A stretch of DNA of 64,000 nucleotides, from assembly GCA_018105865.1 (NCBI GenBank), contig CM030835.1:5793316-5857315 (forward strand), read 5' to 3'. Position numbers and translations under genes: made by a program. This DNA comes from Metaphire vulgaris. Its lineage: Eukaryota > Annelida > Clitellata > Crassiclitellata > Megascolecidae. Within the stretch, counting starts at the first letter, position 1, and the number at the start of each line of letters is the position of its first letter. The notes under the pieces were generated by a model. That model ran no database searches. It was not told the origin of the DNA and was given only the letters and a program-made list of their open reading frames with translations. Shown here in pieces: positions 27,761 through 38,469 of the stretch.

Positions 27761-28124
27761 GGGAAGCTTGGAATGGGATTTTCAAGAACTATACAGTCTC
27801 TGTAATAATTAATTGGCGCATGTTTTGCATTCGACTTTAGCCCCGCCTCTCTGTATAACTTGGACATAAGGTTGAAGTTAGATATGTTTATATAATGGCC
27901 ATATTGCAATTTTTTTATTGGACAAAGCAGAATGCGGTTCGAAGCGCCTGAGCCAATGTACATAAGATCCGTTAACGAGTTTGAGCGAACAAACCGTTGA
28001 GGCTATCACACATTCTGTTTAGAGGGCAACTTCATTGCATGCGTACGATCTGCGTTAGCACTTTCATGCAGACAGAGACGTTCGATTGGAATATCTGAAG
28101 CTAGATCGAAATCAACGAACAGCG
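27761..28124. promoter_or_regulatory. upstream flank of the sushi-protein gene
   Basis: Likely promoter and 5' UTR region by position only. No confident TATA box or initiator is claimed; tttatataatgg at 27886 is the only TATA-like string. Confidence 0.25.
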
Positions 28125-28367
28125 ATGATTAGAAACTTGCAGTGCTTGAAAACGCTTACTTTTGCCATTTTGTTTCTTCTTTTAGTTCACGGTAAGACAT
28201 CGATAATAAAAAAAATTTCGCTTCCGTATTGAAGTTGTATTTCGATCATTGCCAGTTTCCCGGAATGGGGAGTCACCGTCAAGGCATAATACGCGCATCC
28301 TATTTAGTCCGACTAGATGGCTTGGGAGGGTCCCAGCTACAGAAGCGTTTGACAGAATAAGAGTTAA

Positions 28368-28415
<48 letters not shown>

Positions 28416-31400
28416 CGTACTTTAAAGTTGTGCTTCCCAACCTATGTGCCGTGGCACACAACTGTGCCGCGGAGGCTGCGGTCGAAGTGTGCCGTGACAA
28501 AATGCCAGAAAATAGTAAAATAAAAATTGCATTTCGTCAAAGTTAATTATAAATTAAAATATGATAGCCCCTAAATGAAATAAAACACGAGCGCACGCAG
28601 AAATATTCATTTCTATAGAAAATCGCCTCATTTAATCTCATTGGCGACGGCACTCCACTGGGATTTCAATAAATAACCGTCAATAGTATATTGATCAATG
28701 CAAATTTACAGTGCATTTTATGTCCGGTGTGTCGTTTCCTGTGTGATTTCTGGCCAGTGTGCCGTGGCTAGAAAAAGTAGTATTTGTTTTGTTTTTTGCC
28801 TTCAAACTGACTTCAAACTGATATTCTCTATAATAGAGTGGCCAACAGCTGCAACTACTGCAAGTTTATCAATTCTATCGACAAATATCTATACCACTAC
28901 ACTCATGAAATCTTACATCTGGTTTGCACAAATCCCACCACTGAGCCCAGCCCGAAAATGGGCGACCCCATACCCACCATGGTTGCGTAATTATTATTGT
29001 GACAATTATTGTATGTCCGTGAAAACTTCGAATTTGTACAGGTGAATTATTCAGGTTCGATATTTTGTTTTCAGGGATCCTTGGTGAAAAGAAAGATGGA
29101 CAGGGTCGTAATAATCCTAAGACAAAAGGGTAATCAGAGAGAACTTGTCTCCGTCATTACTAAGATAATCACCAAATATTGTTTAATACGCGTTTAAGAC
29201 TTTAATTGCAGTAATTCCTGCCTTGGCCCCATACCCCCTTTTCCTTCCCCTTTCCCCATCCCGTTCCCTCAAATTTAGATTAACGTTTGACCAAATTAAA
29301 ACCAATGCTTCGGGCCCAACCCATTCCAGCCCCAATTAGGCCCCGGCCCTAAAACCCCGTTCCCCTTCCCCTCTCTTATATCCCTTCCAACTACCCATCC
29401 TTCTCCCAATCGCCCAGGCCCCAACCCATAAACCCCAAATCCTGTTTCCAAAAACACAATGCTGCTCCTGAAAACCTGTACAACCCACTTTCCTCCTCCC
29501 AAAACCTCCCAAGACTCCCCGTTATTATATATAACTTTTTCAAACCCCGATTAAACAGAGTCATTGAAGTTCTTCAGAAATGATTGCTGTAACGTTTTAA
29601 ATTTGTTATCTAAGGTTGCTAAAAAGATGAGGTTTAGACCATTGTTTAGATTGTTTATTTCTCTTCTAACCGTCCGTGCAAAACAAAAAAATATGGGGTA
29701 GAGTCCACTTTACGGCCTAAAATATCACCCTCTCTCCTGAAAAAATGTTTAAAGCCCCTAGCAAAATATTTTTGGTAACCCCACTTTCTAAAGGGATGTC
29801 AGAGGAACAAAATAAACCAAAAATTTTGAAAATCGGTTGACATTTGGCAAAGATCTATCAGTTCTAACCTGATGACCCTGATGTTTGAACATAAGTATTA
29901 TCGGTGAATTTCAAAGTTTTGAATTCTGAGAAAGTTTCCAATTTTTTTTGAATTTGATATATCTCAGGCTATATAAGAGCTAAGAAGATGAGACTAGCTT
30001 TTTTATTCAAAAAGTCCAGCGTTCACGAGCAGAGCAGGCTGTTCGCAGCAGCAGCACAGCAAACAAGAGAATCAAGCATTGCATGTCGTTCGACACTGCC
30101 AAATCATTACACTTACGTTGACTATCAAGTTTCAGAAAATTCATGCGAATGAGCGTTAACTCGGTTGAAGGAGAAGGCGGCGAGTTAGGAAATTAATTGC
30201 GCAAAATCCTATTGCATTTGCGCAAAATCGGGTGGTAAAACAGCCAATCTCCCCGTCATAAGATGCTATTGCATTTGCGCAAAATCGGGTGGTAAAACAG
30301 CCAATCTCCCCGTCATAAGATGCTATTGCATTTGCACAAAATCGGGTGGTAAAACAGCCAATCTACCCCGTCATTTTTGACGGGTAAACACCTAGTTACT
30401 AAGATAATCCTTGTGATACGCAGACTTTAGAGTAACTTTCGTTCTCATTTCGATTAACGTTGACCAAATTAAAACCAATGCTTGGAATTAGGAACCACGA
30501 TAAACTAAATTAAACGTAGAGATAACTTTTGCCGACAGAGATTGAAGCTCATACTTATTAGTTGAAGGGGCAGTCGTTCATTTAGGCCTACTGTGGTTTT
30601 TCATAATGGAATTTCAAAGTTAATGTATGAGTCTGGCTGACATTCCGAGCCCTGCACGACACCTCCTGTCCGGAGTATTTATCGGCTCTGGTGCGAAGAC
30701 GGGATCAGACAGACCGACTCCTGCAGCTTCGATCCAGCAGTCGGTACCTACTGCATGTCCCTCCTCCGTTGAGGACAGTGAAGCTCGGAGAGAGACCCGT
30801 GTCGCACGGGAACCCCCTCCTGTGGAATGCGCTTCCGGAAGATGTGACCAACCAAGGCCACCTTGGCTGGGACTTTTGCATGCAAGCTTAAGACGCACTT
30901 ATTTAAGACCTCGTACAATTTAGCTAGTTGACTGTAAAGCGCTTTTGTTTTTGGCCTTCGTCATGCCTACGGCGCTCTATAAATCGTCATGCATAGAATA
31001 TAATATAATAGAATAGAATAGAATAGAATAGAATAGAATAGAATAGAGTCTACACAGGTGTCAGCGCGTTAACGTTTGAAATTGCCAAACACCGACTTAA
31101 TCCAAACAGTCGAGTCGAATTTATCGGGGAGAGTACTGCGTACTTATCCTCTGTAGATGGTGCTGGAAACATGTGATCCGGTTCTTTGTAAACGATTCAA
31201 AGATACACATTAGAAGGCAGTAATACGTGCGAGTTGTACTGTTCCATACTTAACACGAAAACTTAACGCGATTTAAAGTGTCTTAGGAGGCATTACTGCA
31301 CGTGCGAAAGCCAATAGGGGCGCTAACGGGGGCTTGAACCCACTCCGTCAGCATGCTGCTCCAGCGCGTAACCCACTCTGCCATCTTCCGCCCCTTAACC

Positions 31401-34400
31401 TTTAATTAACCTTCCAGTGTCAGGGAACTGCCACATATCACTAAATTTACAACAGTCGCAAACAAGCTATGGTCGCATTATTCCAGTTACAGTGTTCGTT
31501 TAAAAGAGAAAGTAGTTATTTTGTTTTGTGTGAATGCATTTAATAAACAAAACTAACTAAAAATTATTAAACTATTAAACTATCAAAACAATATTGTAGC
31601 GGGTCACCAAAGCCAACTTGCGCAAGTCCAATTTTCTTGAATGGAGACATCAAAAGAGAGAAAGACAAGTTCGAGTTCACTTGTAAAGAAAACTTCACGA
31701 TTTATGGCAGAAAGAATTTGAAATGTGTGAATGGCAAATTCGCTCACCCGATTCCGGTTTGTACAGGTGAGAATCGACAATGAAACGGTGACTTGAAACT
31801 TATTAGATTGAATTGTCGGCTTCCTTTTAGTACTTTCTTTAGTTCCTGAAGTTAAGTTTTCAATTATTTGCAATACATTCTTCACTCAAAGGCAAGAAGA
31901 AAAAGCATTGACGACAGTGAGAATGAACGCCAGAGAAAAAAAGCGTGCGCTTGTATTTTCTAACTTGTAGGCCTAGCTGTTATCTAAATTTGCTATTCTA
32001 GCACTTACGAATTTTTAAGCAGCCAAGATTTGAAGTCCTCTTTCATCCTGTGGCAAAATATTTGAAATTTTTATTGGCACCATGAAAGAAATACTTAACA
32101 GAGAGTCGCACAGTTCAAATTTTGAGCCTGATATCGTGATTTTAGAAGAAAATCAATCAAATCAATTGTCCGCCGATTTGAATGCTGATGAAATGAGATA
32201 AATCCACAGTATTTTAGAAAAACAGGCATTTGATCTGTCGGGAAGACTTTATTTTCGGCTGTCATTTTTTCACTTCATATTTGAAACACTGACGTTAACT
32301 CAGGGTGGCCAACCTTTTGCTACAAACGGGTCATTATAAATTTTGATCAAAACGCGGAAGGCCACATAGTTTGGTGCCTTTTAAATACAATTGTTTTCAA
32401 CAGTAGTACAGTCACTGCAGTCACGTAACGGTAGTAACTGGTAACAGTTACAATTAAACAGCAGTGTAAAGTACGTTACTATTTTACTAAGTTAAGCATA
32501 AGAAATACAAGTCTGCCTCATGACTTAAAATTGTATGCATAGATGCCTGTAGGAACAAAAAGATTATTTGGAAAAACGCCCTGCGGACCGCTATTCAGCA
32601 GCCTGCAGATAGAATGCGGCCCGCGGGCCGCCGGTTGGCCATCCCTGCGTTAATGGATGAGTTGGTAACGTGGCTCACAGGATTCCTGTAGGCCTATTTG
32701 CCTTGGGTGACTGCCGTTTTATCTCATCGAAACTTTTCTGATAAAAAGCGTCTCTTATGACTAATCATGATACGTGCTTCAGAACTTTGTTGCGTCTAAA
32801 ACTAGCCAAAGGGGAAAGGTTCAAGGTTGTCAGGAATCTGCAGGACGACTGTACTAAACTTCGAGACATGTATCTAATCAACTGTGGAATATTGAACGCT
32901 CTCGGTGATGGCGATTACAGTAACGCCAGTAGCTAAATAAGTATTTATGCCCAACGAGCGGACCAGTTGAATGGCTTAACTTTATTACTGTTTGTTATTC
33001 TGTATCTAGCACCAGGCTGCGATCCAATAGGTCGCCTGAACAGCATGCTGGAGTCGGTAGAACCCGGCGGGTTCAAAGGAAAAGTCATCAATTTCAGGTG
33101 TCACCCTGGTTATACACTAAAGGGACTAAGCAGCATCCACTGTAACGGGTTCAGATGGAGCAAAGGTCAACCACAGTGTATCGGTAAAATCAATTTGTTT
33201 CCTTTTCCAATCTATTATATTGCGCCAGAGTCCTTACCATGGGAAATTTGCGTCATATTAATCAGCATGAAATCGTATCCAGTTCGGGTCAAGATAAAGC
33301 GCCACCACGTTGCATCGGTAAAATCAATGAGCAATCATTTAACGGCTTTATTTAAGTTTATTGGCATTGGCATTGGTGCATAATCTACAGCAAACCTGGC
33401 GTTCAAGTGTTTTGAATGAGAATATTAAAACTTGAATTGAAAAGCGAAAACGATTTTCTAAGTATTGAAATCTCAATCGTTCAGCTTTATTTCTGGAAAT
33501 GTAGGCATGGTTCCCAGTTCATGTATACACTCGAAAGTGCTTGATTACGAATCGAATAATCGCTCAATCCCCGTAATCGCAGATTGCATTTCAAAGTCAC
33601 CCCTTGAATGGTAGCCTATCTGGTTTGATTGCAGACGATCGATCCAAACAGTTCAGCATCTATTTAAGCAGGTCAGATATAATCTGGAACTTAATTTTTA
33701 ACTTATACGGTTCTTTACAAGATGACGGATGATTTCGTTAATTCAGAGGATGTTGAATCGACAGTTTCTCCCACTACACCGAGGAAAGAAGAGAAAAAAT
33801 CTCCCAGGGTCTTTTCAATTACGTACGCACTGCCTCCCAGGGAAAGCCCCACGATCTTTAGGTCGAGGTGGACAACAGTCCATCCAGTCCAGTCTTCAGC
33901 AGTACACACCACACCTGCATTTCCAACAACAGGAACTTCAGATTCTTATGCAACAACTGCTGACCTCGGTGACGTTACGCCGTCAATTTCAACTGAAGCC
34001 AGAGCGTTCCAATCAAGCGCGGTGACCACAGCATCACTTGAATTCGAAAAGGCACCAACGACCACTGAGATGCCGGAAGACGCTCAAACAGAAACTCAAA
34101 AGTCGACACTGGAAGACGACGACGGCCAATCGACATTCGATCACGGCATGAGAAGAGTGACAACACAAATGGACGACACGGGTGACAGCCGTTCAGAGAT
34201 TTCAGAAGAATCTGACGAAAGGCCGGAACTGACATCATCTCCAGCGGCAATTACTGAAATGGACGAACCAGACCCGACGACGATGGACGAGTTCCCGAGT
34301 TCACCTGCGGACGGTTCCAGCCCCTCGCCAATTGACGTCCTAGGTCACACGGATGCAGGACCATCGAACGAAGTGGAGCTGAGGAGAGCGACTTCGCCGA

Positions 34401-34906
34401 AAAGCGACGGTCGTCGGACAGAGATTGAACAGGCACAGACCGAACCACTGGACTTCATAGCAGAAGCAGCAACTTATCCGAAGCAAGACTTAGAAACACC
34501 CGAACCGCTGAAGAAAAGCACGGCAGGAGACAACATCCAACACCCAGTCACCGTCGACGACAAAGACGCGCAACAAGCAGCGACAGAAGCACCGCCCATT
34601 AAGGGTCCAACCTCAACCATTCGCTTGATTTTCAAAACGGCTGCAACAAATCTACAAGATGTCAACGACGAAAAGTACGAAAATCCGGACAATCAGGTGA
34701 CGACAGCGCTGATCGTATTGGCGGTAGTTGCCGCCTGCGTGCTAATAGCGTTGGTCACTTACGCTGTGGTGATTAAAGTGAGAGCCTATCGTTCACAAGA
34801 CCCGGCACAGAATGAGCACGCGGCTATTGCTTATGCAGAGAAAGAGGTGAACGGTTCGTCGGCTGTGAACGATGCCACTGTCAAGAGTCACAGTACCCAG
34901 CTCTAA
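28125..34906 (+). CDS. type I membrane protein with two sushi/CCP domains
   Basis: Exons 28125-28191, 29075-29129, 31600-31766, 33016-33183, optionally 33231-33317, and 33747-34906 join in consistent phases (1, 2, 1, 1, 1) to give 567 residues (538 without the optional exon). Order: signal peptide (MIRNLQCLKTLTFAILFLLL), short linker, sushi 1 with Cys 48/69/83/95, sushi 2 with Cys 98/125/139/151 and the usual Trp144, a stalk of about 330 residues rich in Thr/Ser/Pro/Glu/Asp, a membrane helix (TALIVLAVVAACVLIALVTY) and a tail of about 45 residues ending KSHSTQL. Sushi domains bind proteins or glycans in complement regulators, selectins and adhesion proteins. A cell-surface recognition or adhesion role is inferred. 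Sushi 1 lacks the conserved Trp (Phe instead). The acceptor of the last exon (TTCGTTAATTCAG) was chosen because it restores phase; the frame is also open from ATG 33722. Confidence 0.8.
28316..28414 (+). repeat. GAT microsatellite, possible LINE tail
   Basis: GAT run at 28366-28414 preceded by a GRVPATEAFDRIRVK-like frame and stop. This could be the last bases of a LINE, but the match is too short to be sure. Lies in intron 1 of the sushi gene. Confidence 0.5.
29215..29520. other. pyrimidine-rich low-complexity block
   Basis: C/T-rich stretch (cccctttccttcccctttcc and similar) in intron 2 of the sushi gene. It includes gattaacgtttgaccaaat, which recurs at 30452-30484. Confidence 0.6.
30209..30377. 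repeat. 57-bp tandem repeat, about three copies
   Basis: Units at 30209-30265, 30266-30322 and 30323-30377, each beginning CTATTGCATTTGCGCAAAAT and carrying gggtggtaaaacagccaat. The first two are nearly identical. The array ends in a small hairpin (cccgtcatttttgacggg). Confidence 0.92.
30619..31047 (+). pseudogene. LINE 3' end (LWNALP family) with TAGAA tail
   Basis: Reads KLGERPVSHGNPLLWNALPE, then frameshifted pieces, a 3' UTR with gtaaagcgctttt and ggcgctctataaatcgtc, and a (TAGAA)n tail at 31005-31047. The 3' UTR block matches those at 18700 and 59060. Confidence 0.75.
31200..31395 (-). repeat. tRNA-derived SINE-like repeat
   Basis: On the minus strand 31317-31395 resembles a tRNA(Leu/Ser) gene. 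It has an acceptor arm GGGGCG...CGCCCC, an A box ATGGCAGAGTGGGTTA and a B box GGGTTCAAGCCCC. The cloverleaf is imperfect, and the downstream body contains agacactttaaatcgcg, the complement of a motif seen near 6105 and 19580. More likely a SINE head than a working tRNA. Confidence 0.6.
32301..32647 (+). mobile_element. hAT-like element (CAGGGTGGCCAACC ends)
   Basis: Starts CAGGGTGGCCAACCTTTT and ends GCCGGTTGGCCATCCCTG. The flanks cgttaact / cgttaatg match at 6 of 8. The gcggcccgcgggccgcc block near the right end is typical of widespread hAT non-autonomous elements. Lies in intron 3 of the sushi gene. Confidence 0.8.
33231..33317 (+). CDS. optional half-sushi exon of the sushi gene
   Basis: An 87-bp phase 1-1 frame (after CCAGAG, before GTAAAATC) reads LTMGNLRHINQHEIVSSSGQ then DKAPPRCIG. 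It aligns with the C-terminal half of sushi 2 (YTLKGLSSIHC...QPQCIG) and has the same exon end, but lacks the third Cys and Trp. Either a decaying duplicate exon or an alternative linker. Confidence 0.4.
33747..34906 (+). CDS. sushi gene last exon: stalk, membrane helix, tail
   Basis: Low-complexity Thr/Ser/Pro/Asp/Glu ectodomain likely to be O-glycosylated, one hydrophobic helix (about 34697-34775), a stop-transfer KVRAYR, then a short cytoplasmic tail. Ends TAA at 34904-34906. Confidence 0.8.
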
Positions 34907-35349
34907 GATACGAAGGCTTCGGTTGAACATTGTGTCGATTTCGTCTCTAGTTTACCACCAGAAACTTACAGGTCACTGTATAGGGGTGTCTTAGATAACG
35001 ACTTTCGAAGCATTTGAAAGAAAGAGAAACACTTTACTGTAAGCTGTAACCAGATTTCGGACATGGCTAGTTAACGCTTCTCCCATTATACTGTGCCCGA
35101 TGCGGTGAACTTTCTCATGCTTCAGCTGCTGCAACTATTGTCAGTCGCTTCAAATTGCTTTCTCAGGACATTTTCAGCATCCTGACTGAAAATAATATAG
35201 CTTTCTCTGATTAAATAACTTTATATGATAAAATAACTGAGAAATTATAGGACGTTGAAAGTAATTTATCAGACCAACATTGCCAATGTTTAGACTATTA
35301 AATTCTGAATATAAAACATTGATATGATTGGGCGTGAGCTTCTAATGTA
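34907..35349. other. sushi gene 3' flank
   Basis: Probable 3' UTR. Attaaa strings at 35211 and near 35298 are candidate poly(A) signals; nothing else is seen. Confidence 0.4.
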
Positions 35350-35858
35350 CAGGCCCGTCTTTATGTGTTGGAAATTGGGCACTCTGCCCAGGGCCAGTGG
35401 CGGCTCTAGGATTTGGCAAGTGGGGGGGGGCGTTGGGGTGGCAACTTCTAATCATGGGGCCAACCATTTGTTGTTTAATGTATGTAGCATTAAGTATAGG
35501 GTCCCAACTGGGGAGCACTGGGGGGCCAGGCACTGAATAGGGGGCACGGGCCCCCATGCCCCATCCCCCGGTGGAGCCGCCACTGCCCAGGGCCCCGCGC
35601 ATCTAAGAGGTCCCGCGCGCTCCATAAGGGACCCCACGCGCTCAAGCCTTATTATGTGTTGAGTGTTGACTTTTTTACCTCTTTTTGTCTATCATACTGC
35701 TGGAGGATAAATTAATTAAAAGATCAAGCACCAAAAAATGCGATGACCTTTTTTCTCGTAAATTTTTTCGAACATCATAAGAAACAAAGAAGGTTTTTTC
35801 CACCCCTCCGGGGCCACTCAGGCCGCCACGGGCCTCACACTGACAACTGACGGGCGTG
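35350..35858 (+). mobile_element. older hAT-like element hosting a nested MITE
   Basis: Starts CAGGCCCGTCTTTATG and ends CAACTGACGGGCGTG. The flanks ctaatgta / ttactgta match at 6 of 8. Removing 35395-35585 plus one duplication rejoins gggcactctgcccagggc to cccgcgcatctaagaggtcc. Confidence 0.65.
35395..35585 (+). mobile_element. hAT-like MITE, family B (nested)
   Basis: Starts CAGTGGCGGCTCTAGGATTT, ends GTGGAGCCGCCACTG, with a perfect duplication cccagggc (35387-35394 and 35586-35593). Confidence 0.9.
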
Positions 35859-36402
35859 TTACTGTACATGTAGGCCTACATTCAAGAATCGAATGTCACG
35901 AACATGCTAAAAAGTTTTCAATTGTCATTGAAAATTAATCAATAGAGAAATAAGAAAGAAGTAAATCAAGTAGCGCTGTGGTCCTGTGTATTCTCGGAAA
36001 TTCAAATGCAGTAACTATTAAATTGCTGTCAGAAACGGTAACGGGTGAGCGATAATATAATTAAAACTTTAACAAATTATCTATAGTCAAAAAATGAATT
36101 CTAACCAAATGAAAGTACAAGGAATCCGGGAATTTACAATCCAGGAAATATAAAGTCAATATCAGGTAGTAGGCCTGACAATAAAAATTTATCCAGCACA
36201 GTGGCGAAAATTTACAATTTAAACCAAAATCAAACAGATCAAATTTTGAATGCTTCTAGTCTGCGTCACTGCTTCCCACACCCAAACCCTTAACCTCTAA
36301 TAACTCCGTGACCTAAATTGTATCAGATGCTTATGAGTGAGTACTTTTTTAAAGGAACTAAAAGAGACAGCTTTAATCAGATGGTCAGAAAACTAAACAC
36401 TG
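35859..36402. other. no gene recognised
   Basis: AT-rich; no features seen. Confidence 0.4.
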
Positions 36403-36410
36403 CATGAAAG

Positions 36411-36643
36411 CAGTGGCGTAACGAGGGGGAGGCGGGGGCACTTTGTTGACAGCCCCCCGGGCCCCGGGCGGGGGTTGGCCCTCGAAGAGGGGTCTAAGCT
36501 AGGGTTAGGTTAGGGTTAACCCTAACTTAGCCCTAACCCTAGAAATGATGTGCTGACTACCTTTTTTTGCTCGTCAGCTCGAAACTCTGGGGCCCCCATG
36601 ACAAAGATGCTCCCGGGCCCCCAAAAGTCATGCTACGCCACTG
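36411..36643 (+). mobile_element. hAT-like MITE, family C with telomere-like palindrome
   Basis: Starts CAGTGGCGTAACGAGGGG, ends AAAAGTCATGCTACGCCACTG, with a perfect duplication catgaaag (36403-36410 and 36644-36651). The centre holds tagggttaggttagggtt directly followed by aaccctaacttagccctaac, an inverted pair of TTAGGG-type repeats. The motif ctacctttttttgctcgtca follows. Confidence 0.92.
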
Positions 36644-36651
36644 CATGAAAG

Positions 36652-37150
36652 CCTTTAAACAGTTTGCAGTCAGATCTTACCATGAGAAGATCAAGATTAA
36701 GACCTAGAGGATGAGTGGAAATTACGTATCCAGGCAGTGGGTAACAAGGGTTAACAGCGTCCGGGGCGAAATAAATGTATTGAGTCCCTGAATCACGAAG
36801 AAGTCTAACGAGCAAAAAGTTCCTCGCCAGTTTTAGAGAGGCATTAACTCATTAACTGCTGAAATTAAATTTACGGACAAAAAGATAACAGGCATCTTTT
36901 GACGTCTCACTTGTTATCCGTTACTGCTGCGCAGCGACTTCAAGCGAATGGAAAAGAGCTTCACGAACTGATAGCCGTGATTTTTACAACAACCTAAGCA
37001 GCATTTCCAATTTGTTTTTGGTTACTGAAAAACTAGAGATCATTTAGACCTATTACGATGATGCAAATTAAACAAATGACGAAGGATCAATTGGTTGAAA
37101 GGAACTTGAAACCGTGTCTCATATGTTACATCGAATGCGGAAAAATCAAT
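36652..37150. other. no gene recognised
   Basis: No coding or repeat signal. Confidence 0.4.
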
Positions 37151-37158
37151 CAGGAATT

Positions 37159-37455
37159 CAGGGACGGTTCCACGTTGGGGATGACGGGGGAGATGACATC
37201 TGCCCACCGAACTTCTTTTTTTGCTTGTCAGCGTATTTCAGGGTTTACCGGGTCTTTATGTGCGAAATTGAGCTGATGACCTATTTTGCTTGTCATCCTT
37301 TTCCGGCAAGGTTATATTTGCATTACTTACTGGGTAAAACGCTTCTAATGACCTTTTTTCTTGTCAACGTTTTTTAGAGATTTGGTTTCATCCCCCCCAT
37401 CAACTTCCTAGAAATTCATCGCATCCCCCACCAAGCATTCTTGGAACCGCCAATG
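37159..37455 (+). mobile_element. hAT-like MITE, family A
   Basis: Starts CAGGGACGGTTCCACG, ends CTTGGAACCGCCAATG. The flanks caggaatt / taggaata match at 6 of 8. Three copies of a (t)tttgcttgtca-type motif lie inside, near 37218, 37282 and 37355. Confidence 0.75.
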
Positions 37456-37857
37456 TAGGAATAGGAATCTATACAATGGACAAGCCTTGTTTGAAGAACA
37501 AAGCAATGTTAAGATGTCCAACATTCAAAGTCAAAGAAGAGTCAGGTTTGATCTCAGTGTCACGAGAAAGAATTAAATTTAAGAAAATAGAAAAGCATGG
37601 ATATCGTAAGCATTCTGTTTAATGCGTATATGCCTTTCCAGCATCTGTATGACAACGAAGTACACACATTTATGTATGTACATTTAGAGCATAATAGCAT
37701 AGACATAAATAAAATATAATAGACATAAAATAGCATAGACATAAATGTGCATATTATGTACAGTCTATCTCTGTATGAGACTGCATGCGTCAAAGTAATA
37801 CTCCATAATTTTTGTCTAATTTGCATGCTATAGAATAACTGATAACATACATATATT

Positions 37858-38089
37858 GAGAGAGAAAGAGAGAGAAACTGAGAGAGAGAGAGATAGAGAT
37901 AGAGATAGAGATAGAGATAGAGATAGAGATAGAGATAGAGATAGAGATAGAGATAGAGATAGAACTACAGCTACAGAGACAAAGACAGAGAGATAAAGAG
38001 AGACAGAGACAGAAACAAAGACAGAGCGATAGAGAGAAATAGAGAAAGAGAAAGAGAAAGAGAGACAAGACAGACAGACAGACATACAA

Positions 38090-38132
<43 letters not shown>
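37858..38132. repeat. GA-rich complex microsatellite
   Basis: About 275 bp of GA-based repeats including a regular AGATAG hexamer array (37886-37963), AGACAG units and a final GA run (38094-38132). Almost purely purine on the plus strand. Confidence 0.9.
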
Positions 38133-38134
<2 letters not shown>

Positions 38135-38262
38135 AGTGGGGTATTAGCATTGTAAAGCAGTATATGTGTCGATTGAATTGTTCTTAAATCCTACGTTCCA
38201 TCTCTAGCATTTCTTCTATTGGCAAGCGGACAAGAGACACACTCAGAGGGCGCATATTAATC

Positions 38263-38469
38263 ATGGCCTCGTCGTCATCGCCGCCGGTTCTTAAGCCTTG
38301 CGCGGTTGAAGAGACGGCGGCGGCGGCGGCGAAGACGGCGGCGGCGGCGGCGAAGACGGCGACGGCGTCGGCGGCGGTGCTGAGGCAGTCCGATCGTTAC
38401 GCCTTAATGGCCGCTTGCAGTTCGTCGAAGTGCGCTCAACGACCGCTGCCTCCGTCTGATCGCGCATAA
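38263..38469 (+). CDS. possible GC-rich ORF/first exon, 68 aa
   Basis: The ATG in a fair context opens MASSSSPPVLKPCAVEETAA followed by Ala/Lys repeats (GGC/GAAGAC triplets) and a Ser/Cys/Pro-rich end. The local GC and CpG rise is sharp compared with the neighbourhood. No domain is recognised, and the minus strand is also open (Pro/Ser-rich), so coding is uncertain. Confidence 0.25.
   Translation: MASSSSPPVLKPCAVEETAAAAAKTAAAAAKTATASAAVLRQSDRYALMAACSSSKCAQRPLPPSDRA

Noticed and set aside
28440..28770. Element with gtgccgtggcacac and ccagtgtgccgtggct
   Set aside because: Looks like a hAT-type non-autonomous element interior, but neither terminus nor target duplication could be fixed.
30209..30377. 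CRISPR-like regularly repeated units
   Set aside because: The repeats are contiguous with no unique spacers, in eukaryotic intron sequence.
33635..33671. 37-bp exon (DDRSKQFSIYLSR) between TTGATTGCAG and GTCAGA in the sushi gene
   Set aside because: It leaves phase 2, which no acceptor before the stalk exon can continue; splicing directly to 33747 keeps the frame.
36490..36545. Interstitial telomere or chromosome fusion point
   Set aside because: The same TTAGGG/CCCTAA block recurs inside a MITE family with 8-bp duplications, so it spread by transposition.
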